DNA from: Desulfomicrobium sp.
Lineage (GTDB): Bacteria; Desulfobacterota; Desulfovibrionia; Desulfovibrionales; Desulfomicrobiaceae
Assembly (NCBI GenBank): GCA_024709365.1
Contig: JANJWV010000183.1
Span: forward strand, 1-42,480
Length of the DNA: 42,480 bases
Direction: 5' to 3'
Below are positions 32,598 through 39,894 of the stretch, piece by piece. Made by a program: the position numbers and the translations under genes. How positions within the stretch are numbered: position 1 is the stretch's first letter; every line of letters starts with the position of its first letter. The notes under the pieces are model-generated. The model saw nothing but the letters and a program-made list of their open reading frames with translations, searched no databases and was not told where the DNA came from.

Positions 32598-32635
32598 TGA
32601 TATCACTTCACCCGGAAGATGCAAGCATATGGGTG
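32598..32635. promoter_or_regulatory. Candidate hicAB operators
   Basis: TGATATCA (32598-32605) is a perfect palindrome 8 bp before the hicA start. It is followed by a dyad CACCC...ATGC-AA-GCAT..GGGTG (32609-32635). Ribbon-helix-helix HicB proteins bind such inverted repeats at their own promoter. The larger dyad could also end transcription of the upstream importer operon. No convincing -35/-10 pair was identified. Confidence 0.4.
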
Positions 32636-32690
32636 GAGCGTGGGGGAGGTTCAGGCTTGAGTTTTCAGCAAGCATGCGGTCTTGGAGATG

Positions 32691-33674
32691 TCACAGCCCC
32701 TTCTTCGGATCGAAGTCCTGGCCCAACGCAGCGGGCGACGTGATGGGCCAGCTGCCCGAGAAGCGTTTCAGGAAGGGGTAGCGTCGCATCATGTCCTGCA
32801 CGAAGGACACGCGGCCGAGATTCACGGCCAAAAGCGTCAGGATCATCATGGGGAAGGGCGCCACCTGGAAGACCTGGGCCGGGACCGAGGGGAAGAGTTC
32901 CTGCAGGTAGATGCCCGAGACCTGCAGGGCCGCGAAGAAGTAGGCGCCGATGGCCGCCCGCACCGGGTGCCAGCCGCCGAAGATGACGATGGCCAGGGCG
33001 ATCCAGCCCGCGCCTTCGCAGCCCTGGGGCCGCCCCCAGCCCGGCTTCACGGCCAGGGAATAGGCCGCGCCCGCCAAGCCGACCAACGCTCCGCCGATCA
33101 GGCAGGCCGCGAGCCGCGTCAGCCGCACGCGGATGCCGCGGCCGAACGCTGCCCGCGGCGACTCGCCCACGGCCCGCAGACGCATGCCGCCGACCGTCTT
33201 GTACATCCACCACCAGCACAGCACGATGGCCCCCAGGCTCAGTGCCACCATCGGCGACTGCCGTCCGAGCAGGGCGTCCAGCACGGGCGTGTCCGACAGG
33301 CCGGGGATGCCCCAGAGACCGAAGGTAGGGCCGGGCTGGCGGGAGTAGGAATGCCCCAGGAAATAGGCCAGGTCGCGGCACAGCAGGGTCAGGATGAAGC
33401 CCACGGCCAGCTGTGACTGCCCGAGATAGATGTTCGTCAGGCCCAGGATGGCGGCTGCGGCCGCGCCCACGGCCATGCCGCCCAGGGCGCCGGTCCAGGG
33501 GCTTCCCGTGGCCGAGGCCAGGGCGAAGGCGGCCATGGCCGACAGCAGCATGGATCCGTCCAGGGACAGGTTGATGACCCCGGCCTTCTCGGTGATGGTC
33601 TCGCCCAGGGTCGCCAGGACCAGGGGCGCGCCGGCCAGGAGGATGTCGGCCAAAACGAGGGCGAACTCGTGCAT
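32691..33674 (-). CDS. ABC transporter permease (BMP/nucleoside type), second subunit
   Basis: This 327-residue integral membrane protein of the BPD-transp-2 family has about eight hydrophobic segments and GETITEKAGVINLSLDGSMLLSA near the N-terminus, a hallmark of the BmpD/NupQ-type permease. RAVGESPRAAFGRGI forms the cytoplasmic coupling loop. It starts inside the previous permease stop (TGATG). It is the last gene of the importer operon (binding protein, ATPase, permease, permease). Nucleosides or bases are the usual cargo, but this is inference from family. Confidence 0.9.
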   Translation of the reverse strand: MHEFALVLADILLAGAPLVLATLGETITEKAGVINLSLDGSMLLSAMAAFALASATGSPWTGALGGMAVGAAAAAILGLTNIYLGQSQLAVGFILTLLCRDLAYFLGHSYSRQPGPTFGLWGIPGLSDTPVLDALLGRQSPMVALSLGAIVLCWWWMYKTVGGMRLRAVGESPRAAFGRGIRVRLTRLAACLIGGALVGLAGAAYSLAVKPGWGRPQGCEGAGWIALAIVIFGGWHPVRAAIGAYFFAALQVSGIYLQELFPSVPAQVFQVAPFPMMILTLLAVNLGRVSFVQDMMRRYPFLKRFSGSWPITSPAALGQDFDPKKGL

Positions 33675-34714
33675 CAGCAACCCTCCCTGCGGCGGGTGAC
33701 CCAGGCGCGCAGGCCCTGTGTCACGAAGACGGAAAGGACCATGAGGCCCTGGATGACGCCGCTCAAGGACGAGTCCAGGTTCAGCTGCAGGGGCAACTGG
33801 ATGGAGCCGACGTTGAGCACGGCGAAGAAGAGGCAGATGAAGGGCACGGGCAGGATGCGGAAGGACGCCATCATGCCCACCAGCAGGGCCGTGTAGCCGT
33901 AGCCCGAGGAAATGCTCGGCAGCAGGCGGTGGTACACGCCCAGGACCTGCACGGCCCCGGCCAGGCCGCCCAGGGCCCCGCACAGGGCGAAGGCCTGCAG
34001 CATGCGCCGCCTGGGGCTCAGGTCGAAGAGGCGCGCGGCCTTGGGGTTCTGCCCCACGGCCTTCAGGCCCAGGCCCCACTGGGTGCGCGTCAGCAGGACG
34101 GCGACCAGCAGCAGCGCGGCCGCGGCCAGCGCCAGGGCGGTCCAGCTGGAGGCCAGGCGGCCCATGCGGTCCAGCCACAGGGAGACGTCCAGGGTCTCGG
34201 TGCCGCTCATGGAGGCCACGCCGGGGCGTTTCCAGGGTCCGAAGATGAGCCAGATGGTCAGGCCCATGGCCACGAAGTTGAGGCCCAGACCCGAAAAGAT
34301 TTCGTGCACCCGCCCCCATGTCTTCAGCAGTCCGGCCAGCAGCGCCCACAGCGCCCCGCCGAGCATCCCGGCCCCCAGGGCCAGGACGACGTGCGCCGGG
34401 CCGCCCTGGTCGAAGGGCATGAGCGCGCCGGTGCAGAAGATGGCGCCGAGCACCACCTGCCCCTCGATGCCGATGTTCCACAGCCGCGCCGTGAAGGGCA
34501 CGAGTAGTCCGGCCGAGCAGAGCATGAGGGGCACGAAGACGGTCAGCACCTGGCCGAACTTGGACATGGACCCGAGCCCGCCCAGGAGCAGGACCTGCAG
34601 CGTCTGCAGGGGCGGCGCGCCCGAGGGCAGGGCCACGAGGACCGTCAGGGCCAGGGCCAGGGCAGGCGCGGCCAGCATCCACAGGGTCTGTTCCAGCCAG
34701 GAGCTACGCGGCAT
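33674..34714 (-). CDS. ABC transporter permease (BMP/nucleoside type), first subunit
   Basis: This 346-residue membrane protein has LLVPFTARLWNIGIEGQVVLGAIFCTGAL, a BmpC/NupP-like signature. EIFSGLGLNFVAMGLT and the coupling loop GLKAVGQNPKAARLFDL follow. Hydrophobic segments are spread over the whole length. The ATG at 34714 has GGAGG 6 nt upstream and overlaps the ATPase gene by 11 bp. It pairs with the second permease to form the heterodimeric channel. Confidence 0.9.
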   Translation of the reverse strand: MPRSSWLEQTLWMLAAPALALALTVLVALPSGAPPLQTLQVLLLGGLGSMSKFGQVLTVFVPLMLCSAGLLVPFTARLWNIGIEGQVVLGAIFCTGALMPFDQGGPAHVVLALGAGMLGGALWALLAGLLKTWGRVHEIFSGLGLNFVAMGLTIWLIFGPWKRPGVASMSGTETLDVSLWLDRMGRLASSWTALALAAAALLLVAVLLTRTQWGLGLKAVGQNPKAARLFDLSPRRRMLQAFALCGALGGLAGAVQVLGVYHRLLPSISSGYGYTALLVGMMASFRILPVPFICLFFAVLNVGSIQLPLQLNLDSSLSGVIQGLMVLSVFVTQGLRAWVTRRREGC

Positions 34715-36170
34715 GCCAGGCCTCCAGGTTCTTGCCGGCCATGAGGGCGCCCAGGGTCTCGACCGTGGCCTGCGCCCGCGGCACGTCGGCCACGAGCATG
34801 CGGTCGTAGAAGACCAGGACCCGGTGGCTGTGTTCGATGACCTCGTCGAGGTCCGGGGAAAAGAAGAAGATCGTCGCGCCGTCACGGCAGCGCTCGCGCA
34901 GGTGCTCCCAGACCTGCAGGGAGGAGCCGGCGTCCAGGCCGCGCGTGGGGTGCTCCATGAGCAGGAGCGGGGCGCCGTCGGGGATCAGGGACAGGAGCAG
35001 GCGCTGCTGGTTGCCGCCCGAGAGGGACTTGGCCGGGGTGTCAGGGTGGGCGCGCAGGTTGAAGCGCCCCTCGCACTGTTCACGCCGGAAGTCCTCCAGG
35101 CGACCTGCCTGGTCCGGGAAGGCCAGGAGGATGTGCTCGCGGATGGACAGGTCGGGAAAGAGGGCCTGGCTCATGCGGTCGGCCGGGACGAAGTGCACCC
35201 CGGCCTTGTGCAGCGTCTTGAAGTCGTTGCGTTCGAACCGTCGGCCGTCGAGCTCAAGCCCGCCTTCGGCCAGGCGGTCCAGGCCGCACAGGCCGCGCAG
35301 AAAGAGCTCCTGCCCGCTGCCGTCGAGGCCGGCCAGGCCGATCATCTCGCCCGGTGCGGCCGCGATGTTCAGGGGGCCCAGATGATACTTGGGTCCGGCG
35401 AAGACGGCCCTGTCCAGGACCATCCGGCGCGTCTGCGGGGCGGACACGGGCGGGACGTCCCCGGCCCGGTCCACGGCCTCGCCGAACATGAGGCGGACCA
35501 GTTCGTCCTCGCCGCAGGGCGTTTCCAGCGTGGACACGAGGCGGCCCTGGCGCATGACGAAGATGGCGTCGGCCATCTCCAGGGCCTCGGAAAGCTTGTG
35601 GGTCACGAGCACCACCGTGTGGTTCTCCTCGCGGGCCAGGCGGGTCAGCAGGCCGAAGAGGCTGCGCTTCTGCTCGGGGGTGATGCCGGTGGTGGGTTCG
35701 TCGAGGATGAGCGTCGTGGCGCCGAGGTCCAGCAGGCGCAGGAGCTCCAGCAGCTGGCGCTCGCCCACGGTCAGGGAGGCGATGGCTTCGCCCGGCAGGA
35801 AGCAGACGCCCAGGTGGTTGGACAGCTCGCCCAGCTTGTCGATGACCTCGGTCCGGGTACGGGCCGTGCCGCCCAGGCGGAAGTTCTCCCAGACGGGCAG
35901 GGCGGGGAAGTCGAGAGGGTCCTGGTAGAGCATGCCCACGCCCAGGCTCGCGGCCAGGGCAGGGGTCAGCCTGGCGTGGGACGCGCCGCGCACGGCGATG
36001 GTCCCGGAGTCGGGAACGGTGTGGCCGGCAAGGATGCGCATGAGCGTGCTCTTGCCGGCCCCGTTCTCGCCCACCAGGGCGTAGATGCGGCCGGGTTCCA
36101 GGGTCAGGCTGATGGAGTCGTTGGCCCGGACCCGGCCGTACTGCTTGGCGATGTCGGTGAGGACGATCAT
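34704..36170 (-). CDS. ABC transporter ATPase with two nucleotide-binding domains
   Basis: This 488-residue protein is a fused double ATPase. Domain 1 has an intact Walker A GENGAGKST (34-42) and Walker B LILDEPTTG, but a weakened signature (SLTVGERQ). Domain 2 has a degenerate Walker A without the lysine (GLAGLDGSGQEL) and a canonical signature LSGGNQQR. Such asymmetry, with one competent composite site, is normal for sugar and nucleoside importers of this class. It begins one base after the binding-protein stop. Confidence 0.93.
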   Translation of the reverse strand: MIVLTDIAKQYGRVRANDSISLTLEPGRIYALVGENGAGKSTLMRILAGHTVPDSGTIAVRGASHARLTPALAASLGVGMLYQDPLDFPALPVWENFRLGGTARTRTEVIDKLGELSNHLGVCFLPGEAIASLTVGERQLLELLRLLDLGATTLILDEPTTGITPEQKRSLFGLLTRLAREENHTVVLVTHKLSEALEMADAIFVMRQGRLVSTLETPCGEDELVRLMFGEAVDRAGDVPPVSAPQTRRMVLDRAVFAGPKYHLGPLNIAAAPGEMIGLAGLDGSGQELFLRGLCGLDRLAEGGLELDGRRFERNDFKTLHKAGVHFVPADRMSQALFPDLSIREHILLAFPDQAGRLEDFRREQCEGRFNLRAHPDTPAKSLSGGNQQRLLLSLIPDGAPLLLMEHPTRGLDAGSSLQVWEHLRERCRDGATIFFFSPDLDEVIEHSHRVLVFYDRMLVADVPRAQATVETLGALMAGKNLEAWHAA

Positions 36171-36171
36171 C

Positions 36172-37341
36172 TTACTTGGCGCTGGACTGGCCTTCCATGC
36201 CCTGCAGCAGCTGCGGCAGGGACCAGACCTGCTCGTCCGTGGCCTCCTGCCCTTCCTTCAGGAAGACGGAGCCGTCCTGGAAGTTGAGCGGGCCCTTGAA
36301 CAGGCTGACCTTCTTGGCGCCGAGGTCGGCGACGAAGGCGTCAAGCCTGGCCTTGTTCTCGGCGCTCAGGCCTTCGCCGGCCTTGAAGCCGACAATGGAG
36401 GCGTCGTGGTCGTTGATGTCGGCCCAGTGCGGGGCGACCCATTCGAAATCCTGCTTCCACGTGCCGCCCTGCACGGCCTTGGCCTGGCGCAGGAAGTCCG
36501 GGCCCCAGTTGAAGTAGGGCACGCCGATGCAGGTCGGGCCCTGGCCCTCACAGGCCTTGGCGTAGTCGTAGGGGATGGCCCAGGCGTCGCGGCCCTGGTC
36601 GCGCTTCTGACGGGCCACGGTCACGGCCTCGGGGGTGTCGATGCCGGAAATGACCACGTCGTAGCCGCCGTCGAAGAAGGACGTGGCGACCTGGGTCGGG
36701 TCCGTGGTCACGCCGGGGATGTTGAACCAGAATCCGATCCAGCTGACCTTGAACTGCAGGTCCTCGGCCTTCTTGCCGAGCACCTCGGTCCAGGCGTAGC
36801 GCGCGCCCAGGAAGGCGGAGGCGGCCAGGCGGCGGGTTTCCTCGTTGATCAGCGGACCCAGGTAGGCGATCTTGCCCGTCTTGGAGGTCAGGGCGGCGGC
36901 GAAGCCGGCCATCATCTTGCCGTACTCCATGCGCCCGAAGAGGTTGCCGAGGTTGGCCGGGGCCTTGCCGGTCAGGACGTCGTCGCCCGAGGCATGGATG
37001 AAGGTCGTGTCCGGGTGGAGGCTGGCGGCCTCGCGGATGCCGTCCTTCATGTCGTCGGAGCCGGCGATGATCAGGTCGGCGCCCTTCTCCACCAGGTCGT
37101 CGACGACCTGCGGGATGGTCAGGCCGGGACGGTCGGCCGGGTTGACCTTGTCCAGATAGATGAGCTTGGCGCCGGGGAGTTTCTCCTCGACGTACTTGCC
37201 GCCTTCGTACTGGGCCTGGCTGTAGCCCTTGTCGTTGTAGGGGCCGACCAGGATGAGGCCGATGGTCAGGTCTTTCGCCATGACCATGGACGGACACAGG
37301 AGCAGGGCCGAAAGCCCCAGGGAAACCAGCAGACGCTTCAT
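36172..37341 (-). CDS. BMP-family ABC substrate-binding protein
   Basis: This 389-residue periplasmic protein has a signal peptide (LLVSLGLSALLLCPSMVMA). The mature domain resembles BMP/PnrA-like binding proteins: ILVGPYNDKGYSQAQYEGGKYVEE, VDDLVEKGADLIIAGSDD, GNLFGRMEYGKMMAGFAAAL and GGYDVVISGIDTPE. Family members bind purine nucleosides or related compounds. It is somewhat longer than typical BMP proteins. As first gene of the importer operon it has a 275-bp upstream region shared with the divergent corrinoid operon. A weak promoter TTTACT-17-TATTTG (37453-37425, minus) lies about 85 bp upstream. Confidence 0.9.
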   Translation of the reverse strand: MKRLLVSLGLSALLLCPSMVMAKDLTIGLILVGPYNDKGYSQAQYEGGKYVEEKLPGAKLIYLDKVNPADRPGLTIPQVVDDLVEKGADLIIAGSDDMKDGIREAASLHPDTTFIHASGDDVLTGKAPANLGNLFGRMEYGKMMAGFAAALTSKTGKIAYLGPLINEETRRLAASAFLGARYAWTEVLGKKAEDLQFKVSWIGFWFNIPGVTTDPTQVATSFFDGGYDVVISGIDTPEAVTVARQKRDQGRDAWAIPYDYAKACEGQGPTCIGVPYFNWGPDFLRQAKAVQGGTWKQDFEWVAPHWADINDHDASIVGFKAGEGLSAENKARLDAFVADLGAKKVSLFKGPLNFQDGSVFLKEGQEATDEQVWSLPQLLQGMEGQSSAK

Positions 37342-37616
37342 GCTTTCCTCCGAAGGGTGCGGGCGCGGCGGGGCCGTGCCGGGATGTGGTCTTCCGCGCG
37401 GCCGGACGCCTGCGGAAGCCGGGTCAAATAGGTGTGCGGGCCGGAAAAGTAAACCCCGACTTTGCCACCATGGGCCGCGAAGTCAACAGTCGGAGCAGCC
37501 TGCTCAGGCATGGACAATTACCGGGGCAGGGGGCGGAAAAAGATGCGTTCGTCGTTGCCAACTCGCCGGAAATATGATCAATCCATACGACATGCCATCG
37601 ACCTCGGGAGGGGGAC
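37342..37616. other. Divergent intergenic region between BMP importer and corrinoid operon
   Basis: This 275-bp gap carries both promoters. On the minus side a weak TTTACT-17-TATTTG (37453-37425) precedes a leader stem CTTCCGC/GCGGAAG (37391-37397 with 37412-37418). On the plus side TATGAT (37573-37578) is a good -10 without a matching -35. GCCTGCTCAGGC (37498-37509) is a short palindrome. I looked for cobalamin- and purine-riboswitch signatures and saw none that were convincing. Confidence 0.4.
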
Positions 37617-38303
37617 ATGAAGGGCGGAAACACGACGGTTATCGAGAAGCTGAAGGAGGACCTGTTCTCCCTCATGCTCGACGCCGAGCGCGAGAGGGCC
37701 GTGGCGATGCTGCTCGGGTTCGCCCGGGGGCGGGGGTTCCAGGCCGCGGTCAACGACCTGCTGGAGCCGGTCCTGCAGCGAGTGGGCGAGGACTGGTCCC
37801 GGGAGCGCATTTCCCTGGCCCAGGGCTACGTGGCCGGGAAGATCGCCGAGGACGTCCTGCTGGCCGCCGCCTCGTCCCATGGCGATCTTCGGCTCGACGT
37901 CAAGGGGCCCGTCATTCTCGGCAATGTCGAGGACGACTACCATTCCCTCGGGCGAAAGATGGTGGGCGTCTTTCTGCGCGCCGCCGGGTGGAAAATCGTC
38001 GACCTGGGCAACGACGTGTCGCCCGCGGCCTTTGTCGACGCGGCCGTCGAACACGGCGCGCGGGTTATCGGCGTTTCGGCCATGATGCTGACCACGGCGG
38101 AGAACATCCGGGCCGTGCGGGCGGAACTCGACGCCCGGGGCCTTTCCGGACGCATCCGTCTGGCTGTGGGCGGGGCGGTCTTCAAGCTGCGGCCCGAACT
38201 CGTGCGGGAGGTCGGCGGCGACGGCACCGCTGCCAGCGCCATTCAGGCCCCGGCGCTCTTTGAGCGGCTGTGGGCCGGCGAACCCGAATCGGAGGTGGCA
38301 TGA
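37617..38303 (+). CDS. Corrinoid (B12-binding) methyl-transfer protein
   Basis: This 228-residue protein has an N-terminal helical cap domain (~10-90) and a C-terminal Rossmann-like B12-binding domain. The cobalt-ligand motif is D107-x-H109-x2-G112 in EDDYHSLGRKM. IVDLGNDVSPAAFVDAAVEHGARVIGVSAMMLTTAE and LAVGGAVF complete the fold. Such proteins shuttle a methyl group between a substrate-specific methyltransferase and an acceptor. A GGGAGGGGGAC stretch precedes the ATG at 37617. Its stop overlaps the start of the UroD-like gene (ATGA). Confidence 0.92.
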   Translation: MKGGNTTVIEKLKEDLFSLMLDAERERAVAMLLGFARGRGFQAAVNDLLEPVLQRVGEDWSRERISLAQGYVAGKIAEDVLLAAASSHGDLRLDVKGPVILGNVEDDYHSLGRKMVGVFLRAAGWKIVDLGNDVSPAAFVDAAVEHGARVIGVSAMMLTTAENIRAVRAELDARGLSGRIRLAVGGAVFKLRPELVREVGGDGTAASAIQAPALFERLWAGEPESEVA

Positions 38304-39319
38304 CCAGCCTGGAACGCGTCCTCTGCGCCCTGGGCGGAGAACCGGCGGACCGCAGGGCCTCCACCCTGGCGCTGAGCCTCTACGGAGCGCGCCTCACGGG
38401 CTGCCCGGTGCGGGAATACTTCACCGTGCCGCGGCGATACCTCGAAGGCCAGCGGGAAGTGGTGCGCCTGCTGGACCCGGACATTCTTTTCACACCGTTC
38501 GTCCTGCCTTTCGAGGCCCTGGCCTACGGCGGCGAGGAGGTCTGGCTGGACCGCTTCGCGCCCAACGTGCGCAAGCCGCCGTTCCGCGACCCGGATCTGG
38601 CCGAGCCTTTGGGCGAAGGCCTGCTGCTCGATCCCGGGGTGGGCTACCTCGTGGAGGCCGCGCGCCTGCTGGCCGGGGAATTCGGGGCGGACAAGCCCGT
38701 CTGCGCCGTGGTCACGGCCCCCGTGGACCTGCCGGCCATGCTGCTGGGCATCGAGACCTGGCTCGAAATCCTGCTGTTCGACCCCGAACGCGCCGCCGCC
38801 CTCATGGACCTGTCCGAAGACCATTTCCTGCGCCTGACCGCAGCCATGTTCGACGCCGGCGCGACCTTCGTGGCCTGCCCCGTCATGTTCGCCAATCTGC
38901 GGCTGGTCACCCCGGGGCTGCTCGAAAAATCCATCCTGCCCGCCCTGTCCCGCTGCTTCGGCCTGTCCCGCGGACCGGTCGTCTTCCACCACGGCGGCAA
39001 CCGCATCGAGGACCATCTCCGTCATTACGAGGGCCTGCCCAATGTGCCGGGCTTCGTCATGGACCCCCGGGACAGCCTGTCCCGCGCCCGCGAGATTCTG
39101 GGCCCTCGGCGGCTCATCCTGGGCAACCTGAGCGGTCCGGCCTTGGCGGGCACGGCCCCGGAGGCGGCACGGGCCCTGGCTTCGGAAATTCTGGCCGACC
39201 GCGCCGCCGACCGGGCCTTCATCCTGGCCTCGGGCCACGCGGACGTGCCCTTCGACACGAATCCGGACACCCTGCGGGCCGTGCGCCAGGCCGTCCTGGA
39301 CGCGGGAGCCGTGAAGTGA
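38300..39319 (+). CDS. Uroporphyrinogen decarboxylase-family protein (corrinoid partner)
   Basis: This 339-residue TIM-barrel protein of the UroD/MtaA superfamily has PADRRASTLALSLYGA, GVGYLVEAARLL, ILGNLSGPALAGTAPEAARALASEIL and a final SGHADVPFDTNPDTLRAV. MtaA/MtbA-type methyltransferases use Zn bound by HxC and a later Cys. Here these positions read H230-H-G (FHHGGN) and S-G-H (311-313), so the thiol ligands are missing. It therefore probably acts on a methylcorrinoid in a different way. The ATG at 38300 has GGAGG upstream and overlaps the corrinoid gene by 4 bp. Confidence 0.85.
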   Translation: MTSLERVLCALGGEPADRRASTLALSLYGARLTGCPVREYFTVPRRYLEGQREVVRLLDPDILFTPFVLPFEALAYGGEEVWLDRFAPNVRKPPFRDPDLAEPLGEGLLLDPGVGYLVEAARLLAGEFGADKPVCAVVTAPVDLPAMLLGIETWLEILLFDPERAAALMDLSEDHFLRLTAAMFDAGATFVACPVMFANLRLVTPGLLEKSILPALSRCFGLSRGPVVFHHGGNRIEDHLRHYEGLPNVPGFVMDPRDSLSRAREILGPRRLILGNLSGPALAGTAPEAARALASEILADRAADRAFILASGHADVPFDTNPDTLRAVRQAVLDAGAVK

Positions 39320-39894
39320 CGGACGTCCTGGCCGTGACCTGCGGTATCTTCCGGGAGGAACTGCGGGCCCTGGGCCCGAAGTTTCCCGGCCTGCGCCCGG
39401 TATTTCTCGACTCCATGCTGCACATGCGGCCCGGCGAACTGCAGGACAGGATCGACGAACTGCTGGAGGTCCGTCGGCCGGAACGGACGCTCTTCATCTA
39501 CGGCGACTGCACGCCGCGCATTATCGAGCTCTGCCGCCGGCCGGGCTTCGCCAAGACCCGCTGCATCAACTGCTGCGAGATCATCCTCGGCCGCGAGGAT
39601 TACAGGCGGCTGCGCAAGGCCGGCGCGTTCTTCTTCCTGCCGGAGTGGACCCGGCGCTGGCGGGACGTCTTCGAACGCGAGCTGGGATTTGCGGGAGGGC
39701 GCGGCGTGGAGGAGATGCTGCGCGAGGTTCACGACCGCTTCATCTATCTGGACACGGGCGTCGTCCCCGTGCCTCGCGACACCCTGGACGAGATCACCCG
39801 CGAGCTCGGGCTGCCCATGTCCGTGCTGGAGACGGGGCTCTCATGCCTGGAAGAGAGCATCGCCGATGCCCTGGAGGAGATCCGTGCAGGCTGA
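39316..39894 (+). CDS. DUF1638 protein
   Basis: This 192-residue protein reads VTDVLAVTCG at the N-terminus, LFIYGDCTPRIIELC (59-73), CINCCEIILGREDYRRL (83-99) and FFFLPEWTRRWRDVF. This pattern of conserved cysteines fits DUF1638, a family seen beside corrinoid methyltransferases in anaerobes. Cysteines 9, 65, 73, 83, 86 and 87 could bind a metal or a cofactor. It starts at a GTG (39316) overlapping the UroD-like stop, and overlaps the kinase gene by 11 bp. Function is unknown. Confidence 0.82.
   Translation: MTDVLAVTCGIFREELRALGPKFPGLRPVFLDSMLHMRPGELQDRIDELLEVRRPERTLFIYGDCTPRIIELCRRPGFAKTRCINCCEIILGREDYRRLRKAGAFFFLPEWTRRWRDVFERELGFAGGRGVEEMLREVHDRFIYLDTGVVPVPRDTLDEITRELGLPMSVLETGLSCLEESIADALEEIRAG

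Noticed and set aside
37342-37616. Possible cobalamin riboswitch before the corrinoid operon
   Set aside because: The conserved B12-box and pseudoknot partner were not found; only short palindromes are present.
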